20,721 nucleotides of DNA from CAIOJG01 sp964477455 (GTDB lineage: Bacteria; Patescibacteriota; Patescibacteriia; Magasanikbacterales; GWA2-37-8). Location of the stretch: positions 1 through 20,721 of the forward strand of contig CAYZHG010000105.1 in NCBI GenBank assembly GCA_964477455.1, read 5' to 3'. Position 1 is the stretch's first letter, and the number at the start of each line of letters is the position of its first letter. Made by a program: the position numbers and the translations under genes. The notes below the pieces were generated by a model, which saw nothing but the letters and a program-made list of their open reading frames with translations, searched no databases and was not told where the DNA came from. Shown one piece after another: positions 13,180 to 20,721 of the stretch.

Positions 13180-14886
13180 TTACATTACATCTACCGGCTC
13201 GATAGACAACATTAATAGACAGTTTTCCAATACTTGTTTTGTAGCATCACACAACGCTAAACGTGCATTAATCAATACTTTGTTTTCATTATTCAAAACA
13301 CTGTGCTTAGCATAAAAATTACTAAAGGCTTGAGCGACATCAAAGCTATATTTTGTTAAAACCGAAGGATTGTAATTATCAAATGACTTTTTCAATACTT
13401 CACCATATTCACCAAGCATCAATACCAATTCTTTTTCTTCAGACTCTTTGAGCAAACTAAAATCTATAGCGGACTTTTTTATTTTTACTTTACGCAACAT
13501 ACTATTGATACGAGCCACCATATATAAAATATATGGCCCAGTAAAACCTTCAAATTTAGTGGCCATGGCCGCATCAAAAACTATTGTTTTATTGGCTTCG
13601 TGTTTCAAAAATTCAAATTTAATGGCTGCTAATGCAATTTTTAGTGAACTGTCGGCTATTTTCTTTTTACTCCAATCTGAATGTCGCTTTGTTGTCTCTT
13701 CAAACACTTTAGAATAAACCAAATCACGAACATCATCATACAAAACTACCTTACCGGTTCGTGACGACATTTTTCCTTCTGGCAACATTACGAGACCATA
13801 TCCAATATGAGTCATTTTATAATGGTAACCTGCCTTTTGTAATATTTTAAATAACTGCTTAAAATAAAAATTTTGTTCACTGCCAGTCAAAGTAATACTT
13901 TCGGAAATATTTTTATATTTTTTATTTTTAGCCACCGCCAAACCCAAATCACTAGTAAGATACAAGCCAGAACCATTGCTTTTGCGCAACAAAGCAATAT
14001 CCAAATTTTCTGCGGTTAAATCCAAAATAATCGCCCCACCCTCACCCACGGTCGCAATGTCTTTTTTTAATAGTTCGTCTACAATTTTTTGTCCATTATC
14101 TTTTACATCTTGTTCATAAAAAGTATATTCCAATTTTAAACCCAACTCCTTAAACGCTTTTTCAAAACCTTTGATACTCCATGTTCTAGTTTTTTTAAAT
14201 AATGGCCAAATACTTTTATCGCGTGCTTCTATTTTTTTCTGCAATTCAAAAGATTCTTCTTTGAGTTCTGGATGCTCTTCTAAATATTTACTAGATTGCG
14301 CATAAATTTCACCGAGCCATTTTTGTTCCTGTCCTTTTGGTGGTTGTTCGCCTCTATGAAATTTTTGTAAACCCCAAAGACACTTAGCAACATGTGCTCC
14401 AAAATCATTGAGATAATTTATTCTATTAACCGACATGCCGTTTGCCGATAAAATATTTGTCAGTGCATTACCCAAACAAATATTGCGCAAATGACCAATA
14501 TGAAGTTCTTTGTGAGTATTATTACTAGGGTATTCTACAATTACTTTTTTACCTTTTTGTGAATTGTTAAATCCGTATTTTTTACCTTGTTTTTGAATAT
14601 CAGTAATTATTTGTTTAGCAATTTGGCCTGGGTTTAAATAAAAATTTACATAGGGACCAAAAGCTACCACCTTTTCCACTACGCTGTCATTCCCGTGCAA
14701 ACGGGAATCTAATTGAACCACCAATTCTTTTGCACATTCCACGGGACTTTTTCCCTGTGTTTTACTGAGATCAAAACAACCAAACGCCAAATCCCCCATT
14801 TCTGGCTTTGGTACAGACGATAATTTGATATCACCTTTTACACCAGCGATTTGCAATGATTTTATAATAAATTCAGAAGCAGTCAT
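13180..14886 (-). CDS. argS: Arginine-tRNA ligase
   Basis: A 568-aa class I synthetase that charges tRNA-Arg. The N-terminal Add-1 domain (1-100) includes G-D-L-A-F (31-35) and A-F-G-P-Y-V-N-F (75-82). The HIGH motif is H129-I-G-H132, inside the ArgRS signature P-S-N-N-T-H-K-E-L-H-I-G-H. The KMSKS equivalent is K-M-S-S-R-T-G-K (371-378). The C-terminal DALR anticodon-binding domain runs from about 440 and ends in ...C-L-L-M-L-S-I-E-P-V-D-V-M. Residues 60-67 (DSRLHGND) are encoded by a palindromic repeat and look like an insertion in the Add-1 domain. Spacing is 7 nt after tyrS and 3 nt before pyrD. Confidence 0.95.
   Translation of the reverse strand: MTASEFIIKSLQIAGVKGDIKLSSVPKPEMGDLAFGCFDLSKTQGKSPVECAKELVVQLDSRLHGNDSVVEKVVAFGPYVNFYLNPGQIAKQIITDIQKQGKKYGFNNSQKGKKVIVEYPSNNTHKELHIGHLRNICLGNALTNILSANGMSVNRINYLNDFGAHVAKCLWGLQKFHRGEQPPKGQEQKWLGEIYAQSSKYLEEHPELKEESFELQKKIEARDKSIWPLFKKTRTWSIKGFEKAFKELGLKLEYTFYEQDVKDNGQKIVDELLKKDIATVGEGGAIILDLTAENLDIALLRKSNGSGLYLTSDLGLAVAKNKKYKNISESITLTGSEQNFYFKQLFKILQKAGYHYKMTHIGYGLVMLPEGKMSSRTGKVVLYDDVRDLVYSKVFEETTKRHSDWSKKKIADSSLKIALAAIKFEFLKHEANKTIVFDAAMATKFEGFTGPYILYMVARINSMLRKVKIKKSAIDFSLLKESEEKELVLMLGEYGEVLKKSFDNYNPSVLTKYSFDVAQAFSNFYAKHSVLNNENKVLINARLALCDATKQVLENCLLMLSIEPVDVM
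14689..14708. repeat. dRS3-like palindromic repeat inside argS
   Basis: ATTCCCGT - GCAA - ACGGGAAT is a perfect 8-bp inverted repeat with a 4-nt loop. It is preceded by CTGTC and followed by CTA, so the unit runs about 14685-14711. It matches the ATTCCC...GGGAAT pattern of dRS3/REP-type repeats seen in many bacteria. In this frame it reads as part of D-S-R-L-H-G-N-D, a well-known translation of such repeats. It is GC-rich compared with the surrounding gene. Confidence 0.75.
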
Positions 14887-14893
14887 AAAATAA

Positions 14894-16093
14894 TTATTTA
14901 ACTTTTACAAACCAGCGGCTACCTTTTTGCACAACATCGCCAGGTTTTATTTCAACATGTATGTTATCAATTCTAATATTATTTATTTTTACACCACCCT
15001 CTCTAATCACCCTTCTAGCTTCTGATGTAGTATTTACAACACCAGATTCAACTAATAATTCAATAATAAAACCTCTACTCAACTTTTTAAATTCAATTTC
15101 TGGCATCTCATCTGGCTGTTCTTTTTTACTAAAAGTAGTCACAAAATATTCTTGCGCTTTTTGTGCAGAATTTTCTCCCAAAAATGTTTTTACTATTTCT
15201 CCAGCCAAACGTAATTTAATATCACGCGGATTAATACCGTTTTTCATATCTGTCTCAATTTGTACGACTTCGTCCATTGGCAATTTAGTGCATAATTCAA
15301 AACCTTTTAAAATCATACTATCGGTCCAACTCATCACCTTTCCAAACATATCTTCAGGTGAATCGTCTAGCGCAATCATATTGCCTTCACTCTTACCCAT
15401 TTTTTTGCCAGAACTATCAACCAATAGTTTTGTGGTCAAAACAAATTTTTCTTTATTTTTTAAATCTTTCATCAAATCACGTCCCGCCAACATATTATAA
15501 GTTTGATCATTACCACCAACTTCACCATCTACGTCCATAGCGACACTGTCATAAGCCTGCATCACAGGATACATAAACTCATGCAAAAATATTGGCTTAT
15601 TTTCTTCTTTTCTTTTGGCAAACATATCGCGCTCCATCAGACGATCAACCGTAAAATGCGAAGTTAAATTTAAAATATCAGCAAAATTCATTTTAGAAAG
15701 CCACTGCCCATTGTATTTTAATTCTACTGGATTTTCTCCTTCAAAATTTAAAATTGTACTCGCTTGTTTTTGATAATTTTTACAATTTTCTAATACTTGT
15801 TCATGAGTCAGCTGAACGCGCGCCGAAGATTTATCAGTTGGATCACCTATCATTCCAGTGAAATCTCCAATTAACATTATCACCTTATGCCCCAGATCTT
15901 GAAACTGGCGTAATTTCATCATGGTGATAGCATGGCCTATGTGTAAAGTAGGCGCCGTTGGATCATAGCCAGTATAAAGAGTTAATTGCTGACCCTCTTT
16001 TAAACGTGCCTCCAAAAATTCCTTCTTTGGGTAAATATTTTCTACCCCGCGATCAAGTAACTCCTGAATTTTTTGTGTGTCGGTAATTGTCAT
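14894..16093 (-). CDS. tyrS: Tyrosine-tRNA ligase
   Basis: A 399-aa class I synthetase of the TyrZ-like length. The HIGH motif is P-T-L-H-I-G-H-A (48-55), after Y-T-G-Y-D-P-T-A. The tyrosine pocket is M-Q-A-Y-D-S-V-A and V-G-G-N-D-Q-T-Y-N-M-L-A-G-R (192-205). The KMSKS variant is K-K-M-G-K-S-E-G (230-237). The C-terminal S4 RNA-binding domain (about 335-399) contains S-E-A-R-R-V-I-R-E-G-G-V-K-I-N. It charges tRNA-Tyr in the cytosol. It is 11 nt from the kinase-like gene upstream and 7 nt from argS downstream. No T-box or Shine-Dalgarno is seen before it. Confidence 0.95.
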   Translation of the reverse strand: MTITDTQKIQELLDRGVENIYPKKEFLEARLKEGQQLTLYTGYDPTAPTLHIGHAITMMKLRQFQDLGHKVIMLIGDFTGMIGDPTDKSSARVQLTHEQVLENCKNYQKQASTILNFEGENPVELKYNGQWLSKMNFADILNLTSHFTVDRLMERDMFAKRKEENKPIFLHEFMYPVMQAYDSVAMDVDGEVGGNDQTYNMLAGRDLMKDLKNKEKFVLTTKLLVDSSGKKMGKSEGNMIALDDSPEDMFGKVMSWTDSMILKGFELCTKLPMDEVVQIETDMKNGINPRDIKLRLAGEIVKTFLGENSAQKAQEYFVTTFSKKEQPDEMPEIEFKKLSRGFIIELLVESGVVNTTSEARRVIREGGVKINNIRIDNIHVEIKPGDVVQKGSRWFVKVK

Positions 16094-16104
16094 AAATATA
16101 TAAT

Positions 16105-17304
16105 TTATTTTTGTTTTTGAGTAATTGGTAAACGTATTTCAAAAACTGTGCCATGTTCTAAATTTTGATCAAATTCAACTTCGTTCGCTTTTTCTGGTGT
16201 TGATCCATATTGAAAACGAACCAACCCATCTTCTTTTGCATATTTTGGTTTACTAACTACATACAGTTCGCCGCCAACAGAAGCTAGTCGTGTATCAAAA
16301 TCAGCCAAACCAATTCCACTACTTCCTGTCCCAGACGCTCCTTCGTGGAATATGTAAATTTCTTTTTCTTCACCAGTCGTTTCGTCTTTTTCTGTATATC
16401 CTTTTTGTAAAAATTTTGATGGAATACCTTTTCCGTCATCTTGCACCCTCATCACAAACCAACCACCTTTAATACTCACAGATAAATTAATATGATCTGA
16501 CTCTACTCGATCTTTTAGCGAATTTCTCAAAGCATTTAAAATAAAATTTCCTACTAAACCATCATTGCCAGCAATTTGTCTATCGCCTAATTCTTCTTTT
16601 ATTTTGTCCCATTCCTCTAAGCCAACGGATTCAAATTCTTTGTATTTTATTTTTTTATAAGCGGAATCAGGTTCTTTCGAAAATAAAATTATTTTAGCCA
16701 ATTCATCATTTGCGAAATAATTTATTGCCCCACCAATCGTCTCAATGTTTAATCCAGAATTATATTCAGGCACCACTTCAGTTTCAGATATAATGCGTAA
16801 AAGTATATCTTCCACACCCACCAAGCAACGATCCCATTTTATCAATACTCTATCCAAACTATCGACATCTATGTCTTGTCCGTTTTTAGCAAAATATAAA
16901 AATAAAGATAAATTAGCACGTACTGTTACAAAAATATTATCTAAATCATGTTTTAAGCGAGCGTCCGTTTTTTTATAATGCTTCAAAAAATCAAACAACC
17001 CAGTGGTTCGCTTCTGCCCAGAATCTTTGTCTTCAGCAAAACCTATTATTTTTTTAATTTTATTAGCATTATTTAACAATATTTTTTTTATTATCTCTTG
17101 TCCTTCCGGTTTGTTTAAATCGTTCTCTTTAACAACCTGCTTAATTTGCGGAAACATAGAATCATCCAGGCTGTGATCACTAAGAGAGTGTAGGACATCC
17201 AAAAATTCTTTCGCTCCACTTATTCTGTTTTCTTGCTCTCTCTTTGCTTCCATTTTTTTTGCTTCCAACTCTTGCACGTCTTGAGAAGTTTCACCACCAG
17301 ACAT
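16105..17304 (-). CDS. Soluble GHKL (histidine-kinase-like) ATPase
   Basis: This 399-aa protein has no TM segment. A charged coiled N-terminus (1-35) is followed by an all-helical region with A-R-L-K-H-D-L-D-N-I-F (115-125). H119 there may act as a Spo0B/DcuS-like phospho-accepting histidine, though it does not match a standard HisKA box. The HATPase domain has N-box V-G-N-F-I-L-N-A-L-R-N-S (251-262), G1 Q-D-D-G-K-G-I-P (288-295), and G2 G-T-G-S-S-G-I-G-L-A-D-F (325-336) with an extra lid insertion (300-320). It may be a cytosolic kinase, an anti-sigma-type kinase or a protein-interaction ATPase. It lies 18 nt after valS and 11 nt before tyrS, so it is co-transcribed with synthetase genes. 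Confidence 0.8.
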   Translation of the reverse strand: MSGGETSQDVQELEAKKMEAKREQENRISGAKEFLDVLHSLSDHSLDDSMFPQIKQVVKENDLNKPEGQEIIKKILLNNANKIKKIIGFAEDKDSGQKRTTGLFDFLKHYKKTDARLKHDLDNIFVTVRANLSLFLYFAKNGQDIDVDSLDRVLIKWDRCLVGVEDILLRIISETEVVPEYNSGLNIETIGGAINYFANDELAKIILFSKEPDSAYKKIKYKEFESVGLEEWDKIKEELGDRQIAGNDGLVGNFILNALRNSLKDRVESDHINLSVSIKGGWFVMRVQDDGKGIPSKFLQKGYTEKDETTGEEKEIYIFHEGASGTGSSGIGLADFDTRLASVGGELYVVSKPKYAKEDGLVRFQYGSTPEKANEVEFDQNLEHGTVFEIRLPITQKQK

Positions 17305-17322
17305 AATATAAAATTATGATAA

Positions 17323-19941
17323 TTAAAGCTGTATTTCAATCTTATCTAACTTAAGTTGTGCCTCTGCCAATTTCTGACGTTCTTTTTCAATAACAATAGG
17401 TGGTGCGTTTTTAACAAATTCTTCATTCGCCAATTTAGTTTCAATACCATTTATATATTTTGTTAAAGACTCAAATTCTTTTTGCAGGCGTTCTTTTTCT
17501 TTATCTAGATCGATCGCCCCAGCAAGTTCTACAAAAATCTCCATACCACCCTCAACAAAACTTGTGGCTGTTTTTGATTTTTGAGCTTTACCTACAATTT
17601 CTAATACTTCCAAACGTGCCAATGTTTTAATTACAATTGAATTCTCATTAATCAGTTTTATTTTTTCACCCGCACTAATAATTGCGTCCAATTTCTTAGC
17701 GGGTTCAATTTTATTGTCTGCTCGTAAAGTGCGGATACCAGTAATAATGTTTTTAATAATTTCAAATTCAGAAATATCTTCAGACACTTCTTCGGCCTTT
17801 GGCCACTTTGCTATCATCAACATTTCATCCTCATATATTTCTTGCCAGATTTGCTCTGTTACAAACGGTATAAATGGATGCCAGAGCTTCAAGATAGTAT
17901 TCAGCAAATAATTCAAAATTACTTGTTTATCACCCTCAACTTTGGCGATCTCCACATACCAATCAGCAAAATCTGTCCAAGTAAAAGTTCGTAAATTTTC
18001 AACCGCCAAAGAAAAATCAGAACGATCTAAAAGTTTTTCCGTTTCCGCTTTTACTGTTTCTAATTTAGACAAAATCCATTTGTCAGACAATGTTTTGGCT
18101 TGAGGTTTTGAAATATTTTTATCAGCTTTTTCAATCTGTAAAAAGACATAACGAGAAATGTTCCAAAGCTTATTAACGAAATTGCGCGATCCCTCTATTT
18201 TTTCTTTATAAAAAGCTGAATCATTTCCAGGTGAAATACCTGATAACAAACTCAAACGCAATGCATCACATCCATATTCATTAATGGCATCAAGCGGGTC
18301 AATACCGTTATTGGCTGATTTAGAAAATTTCTTCCCATGTTCATCACGTAGCATACCGTGAATGTACACTTCTTTAAACGGTATAATATCGACAGTATAA
18401 GTGGTCATCAAAATCATTCTGGCCATCCAAAAGAAAATTATTTCATAGCCCATCTGCATCCAACTAGTTGGGTGATATGAGTTCACATCCTTAAGATCAT
18501 CAGGCCAACCTAAGGTCGAAAAAGTCCAAAGACCTGAACTAAACCAAGTATCCAAAGTATCTTCATCTTGTGACCAACCTTCGCCTTCAGGCGCTTTTAA
18601 ATCACAATAAATCTCTTCGCCTTTATACCATACTGGCACGCGATGCCCCCACCAAATTTGGCGAGAAATACACCAATCACGAAGATTATCTATCCAATTT
18701 AAATAAACTTTTTCAAAACGCTCTGGAGTAATTTTAATTTTATGATTAATATCTCCATTATGACCTACGGTCACCGCTTCTTTCATCAAATCTTTAAGAC
18801 TCTTATTTTTACTAGAAATAATTTTATTAACATCAACAAACCATTGGGTCAATGGTAAAGCTTCAACCACATCTCCAAAACGATCTGAAGTACCGACGTT
18901 ATGTTTTATATCATCCTCTTTTATTAATAAATCATTTTCTTTTAACCATTCAACAAATTTTGTACGGGCTTCAATTACAGTTAATCCAACATAATTGTCA
19001 CCAGCTGCAGCCAACATCTTTCCGTCTATTCCGATTACCGGAATTAAATCAATTGGAGTTCCTTGAGCTTTTTGTTTGATATACATTTCGTAATCAACCG
19101 CACTGTGAGCTGGTGTTACACCCAAAGCTCCAGTTCCAAACTCAAGTTCAACACCGTCATCGGCAATAATTTTTATATTCAATGGTTTTTGTGCCCCAAC
19201 ATCAACTACAAAAGTTTGGCCAATATATTTTTGGTAACGTTCGTCTTTTGGGTTCACAGCCACAGCAGTATCACCTAATTTAGTTTCAGGACGAGTAGAA
19301 GAAATAACTAGCGGAAAATCTTTAGAATATTTAAACGTATACATCTTAGCGACTCGCTCGATATGTACCAGTTCATCATCAGAACAAGTAGATTGTCCTT
19401 TGACCGACCAATTCACTACTCGATAACCACGATAAATCAAACCATGATCATACATTTTTTTAAAAACAATGTTTACCGCTAAACTACGTTTATCATCAAA
19501 AGTGTAAGCCAAACGAGACCAGTCACAGCTAGTTCCCATTTTTTTAATTTGATTTAAAATAGTAGCCTTGGAACTCTCGGCAAATTCACGAATGATATCT
19601 AATAATTTTTCACGGCCATATTCTTCGCGAGGATGAAGATGACCTTGTTTAATCAAATCTTTTTCAACTTTAGCTTGAGTAGCAACAGCGGCATGGTCTG
19701 TACCTGGTAATAATAGTGCTTTTTTACCTTTCATACGTTGATAACGCACCATTGTGTCCATCAAAGAATTTTCCAAAGCATGACCGAGATGTAAAACACC
19801 TGTCACGTTTGGTGGTGGAAAAAGGATAGAAAAAGGTTCACCGGATAAATTGTCTGGATTAAAAAAACCACTATCTTCCCAGCGTTTATAGATAGAATCT
19901 TCGTATTTTTTGGGTTCGTAGGTTTTTGGTAATTCTTTCAT
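17323..19941 (-). CDS. valS: Valine-tRNA ligase
   Basis: An 872-aa class I synthetase. The HIGH motif is P-P-P-N-V-T-G-V-L-H-L-G-H (42-54). The CP1 editing domain contains S-S-T-R-P-E-T-K-L-G-D-T-A-V-A-V (214-229) and G-T-G-A-L-G-V-T-P-A-H (269-279), used to clear Thr-tRNA-Val. W-C-I-S-R-Q-I-W-W-G-H-R-V-P is at 423-436. The KMSKS motif is K-K-F-S-K-S (537-542). The anticodon domain is about 600-750, with the usual C-terminal coiled coil (about 805-872). It is the first gene of a seven-gene minus-strand run. The 210-bp upstream gap holds two hairpins and a promoter. Confidence 0.96.
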   Translation of the reverse strand: MKELPKTYEPKKYEDSIYKRWEDSGFFNPDNLSGEPFSILFPPPNVTGVLHLGHALENSLMDTMVRYQRMKGKKALLLPGTDHAAVATQAKVEKDLIKQGHLHPREEYGREKLLDIIREFAESSKATILNQIKKMGTSCDWSRLAYTFDDKRSLAVNIVFKKMYDHGLIYRGYRVVNWSVKGQSTCSDDELVHIERVAKMYTFKYSKDFPLVISSTRPETKLGDTAVAVNPKDERYQKYIGQTFVVDVGAQKPLNIKIIADDGVELEFGTGALGVTPAHSAVDYEMYIKQKAQGTPIDLIPVIGIDGKMLAAAGDNYVGLTVIEARTKFVEWLKENDLLIKEDDIKHNVGTSDRFGDVVEALPLTQWFVDVNKIISSKNKSLKDLMKEAVTVGHNGDINHKIKITPERFEKVYLNWIDNLRDWCISRQIWWGHRVPVWYKGEEIYCDLKAPEGEGWSQDEDTLDTWFSSGLWTFSTLGWPDDLKDVNSYHPTSWMQMGYEIIFFWMARMILMTTYTVDIIPFKEVYIHGMLRDEHGKKFSKSANNGIDPLDAINEYGCDALRLSLLSGISPGNDSAFYKEKIEGSRNFVNKLWNISRYVFLQIEKADKNISKPQAKTLSDKWILSKLETVKAETEKLLDRSDFSLAVENLRTFTWTDFADWYVEIAKVEGDKQVILNYLLNTILKLWHPFIPFVTEQIWQEIYEDEMLMIAKWPKAEEVSEDISEFEIIKNIITGIRTLRADNKIEPAKKLDAIISAGEKIKLINENSIVIKTLARLEVLEIVGKAQKSKTATSFVEGGMEIFVELAGAIDLDKEKERLQKEFESLTKYINGIETKLANEEFVKNAPPIVIEKERQKLAEAQLKLDKIEIQL

Positions 19942-19959
19942 AATTTCTAGAATTGAGTT

Positions 19960-20010
19960 AAAAAAGAGGCACTCTTTTTTGCGAAACTCGACGAAATTTC
20001 AAGTTTCGCA
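19960..20010 (-). promoter_or_regulatory. Two hairpins in the valS leader, possible attenuator
   Basis: On the minus strand the leader first forms TGCGAAACT (20010-20002) with AGTTTCGCA (19988-19980), a 9-bp stem with a 13-nt loop. It is followed directly by AAAAAAGAG (19980-19972) with CTCTTTTTT (19968-19960) around a TGC loop. The second looks like a terminator: A-run, short GC core, six T. It ends 18 nt before the valS ATG. No T-box motif is visible. Confidence 0.45.
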
Positions 20011-20068
20011 GAAACTTATTAGATTTTTTAGCTTAACATAGCTTTTTATATTTTTTAATTGCCTTAAT

Positions 20069-20097
20069 ATTTTACCTAAATAGAGATAAAATTGCAA
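20069..20097 (-). promoter_or_regulatory. Promoter of the valS operon
   Basis: Minus strand TTGCAA (20097-20092), a 17-nt spacer, TAAAAT (20074-20069). Matches are 4 of 6 and 5 of 6. The predicted start near 20062 leaves a leader of about 120 nt containing both hairpins. Confidence 0.5.
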
Positions 20098-20098
20098 G

Positions 20099-20139
20099 TT
20101 GACAAGACCCTTGACAACCCTTTGTTTAACTGATAATAT
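20099..20139 (+). promoter_or_regulatory. Promoter of the DHH-like gene with tandem TTGACAA repeat
   Basis: TTGACAA occurs at 20099-20105 and again at 20111-20117, 12 nt apart. The second serves as a perfect -35. Downstream there is TAATAT at 20134-20139 (17-nt spacer) or GATAAT at 20132-20137 (15-nt spacer). The start site would fall near 20145, only about 7 nt before the ATG at 20152. Confidence 0.55.
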
Positions 20140-20151
20140 CACCAGTTACTT

Positions 20152-20721
20152 ATGTTGAATGAAATCCAACAAATCAAACAGGAGATTGAAAACTGCAAAC
20201 ATGTTTTGGTAGTTTTCAAGAACCACGAAAATACGGATGCTACCGCTTCGGCTTTGGCTCTTTTTTCGTTTTTAGAAAAAAATAACAAATCAGTGGACAT
20301 TTCGTGTCCAAATTTTATACCATCTAAAAATCTTGGATTCCTATCAAACCTTAAAAAGGTTAAATCAGAGTTAGAACATTTACAAAAATTAATTATTAAA
20401 GTAGATGTATCTCACGCGAAAATAGAAAGCCTTAGTTATGATATCAAAGATAACTGGCTTTCTATTTATTTAACTCCAAAAAATGGATTACTTACAAAAG
20501 ATGAATTACGCACCGCTCAGTCTGCCTACAAATATGATTTAATCATTACTTTGGGGACATCTGAGTTAGAATCATTAGGTCCTGCTTTTTTAAATAATAC
20601 CGACCTATTTTATCGTACCAACATAATTAATATTGATTACCACGCCAATAACGAGCGTTACGGACAAATAAATTTTATTGATCTCAATGCAACTTCAGTA
20701 AGTGAATTGGTTTATCGATTG
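20152..20721 (+). CDS. DHH-family-like phosphoesterase, N-terminal part (3' end outside window)
   Basis: 190 codons are visible, open to the window edge. Two DHH-superfamily landmarks are present but altered. Motif I reads N-H-E-N-T-D-A-T-A-S-A (24-34) instead of H-x-x-P-D-x-D-A-x-G-S, keeping H25 and D29 but with T at the second aspartate. Motif III reads N-I-D-Y-H-A-N-N-E-R-Y-G (160-171), D-Y-H in place of D-H-H. Normal members (NrnA, RecJ-like) hydrolyse short oligonucleotides or cyclic dinucleotides with two Mn ions bound by these residues. Activity is therefore uncertain. The ATG at 20152 follows a promoter whose start site is only a few bases upstream. Confidence 0.7.
   Translation, partial: MLNEIQQIKQEIENCKHVLVVFKNHENTDATASALALFSFLEKNNKSVDISCPNFIPSKNLGFLSNLKKVKSELEHLQKLIIKVDVSHAKIESLSYDIKDNWLSIYLTPKNGLLTKDELRTAQSAYKYDLIITLGTSELESLGPAFLNNTDLFYRTNIINIDYHANNERYGQINFIDLNATSVSELVYRL

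Noticed and set aside
14961..15500. 179-aa plus-strand frame
   Set aside because: It lies entirely antisense to tyrS, whose motifs are intact; composition is that of a reverse-complement shadow.
19942..20062. T-box riboswitch before valS
   Set aside because: The leader lacks a T-box consensus (AGGGTGG-like) and a specifier-loop hairpin of the usual size.
1..20721. Alternative genetic code (TGA as glycine)
   Set aside because: All long frames, including valS and argS with intact motifs, are open without any internal TGA and end in TAA or TAG.

Overview
This 20.7-kb window is an AT-rich, gene-dense bacterial chromosome segment. I infer a Patescibacteria (CPR) genome. The reasons are several small conserved proteins, a C-type zinc-ribbon L28, bactofilin, a multi-TM histidine kinase, a near-total lack of Shine-Dalgarno sequences, and uninterrupted use of the standard code. 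No database search was possible, so the lineage is an inference. There are no insertion sequences, integrases, phage modules or CRISPR arrays, and no gene-free stretch exceeds 300 bases.

Left part (1-3814): a minus-strand cluster runs site-2 protease, xseA, xseB, YvlD/phage-holin-like membrane protein (cut by the window edge). Facing it is rpmB (57 aa), with a perfect TTGACA-17-TATAAT promoter and a structured leader. It is followed by a clean terminator and a membrane-anchored CPHC thioredoxin-fold protein. Between that gene and ndk lies a 254-bp gap holding what looks like a complete stand-alone minus-strand small-RNA gene: consensus -35, extended -10, about 130 nt of hairpin-rich RNA, then a 15-bp terminator.

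Middle part (3815-8637): all minus strand. In transcription order it encodes a multi-TM histidine kinase, a bactofilin, a diacylglycerol/sphingosine-kinase-like protein, tRNA-Leu(GAG), a small membrane protein, a SAM methyltransferase, another small membrane protein and YraN. Spacings are mostly 1-16 nt from the lipid-kinase-like gene onward.

Right part (8638-20721): one tight minus-strand run, valS - soluble GHKL kinase-like protein - tyrS - argS - pyrD - unknown 361-aa protein - E1/ThiF-like protein. Its last gene meets a plus-strand Acg-type nitroreductase tail to tail, with overlapping stop codons. ThiF-like plus nitroreductase recalls the mycobacterial MoeY (Rv1355c) fusion, so these two genes and the 361-aa protein may form a small-molecule or peptide modification system. 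A palindromic dRS3-like repeat sits in frame inside argS. The window ends in a DHH-like gene with degenerate motifs, diverging from valS.

Window-wide, the 21 complete genes end in TAA (18) or TAG (3) and never TGA, and all start with ATG.
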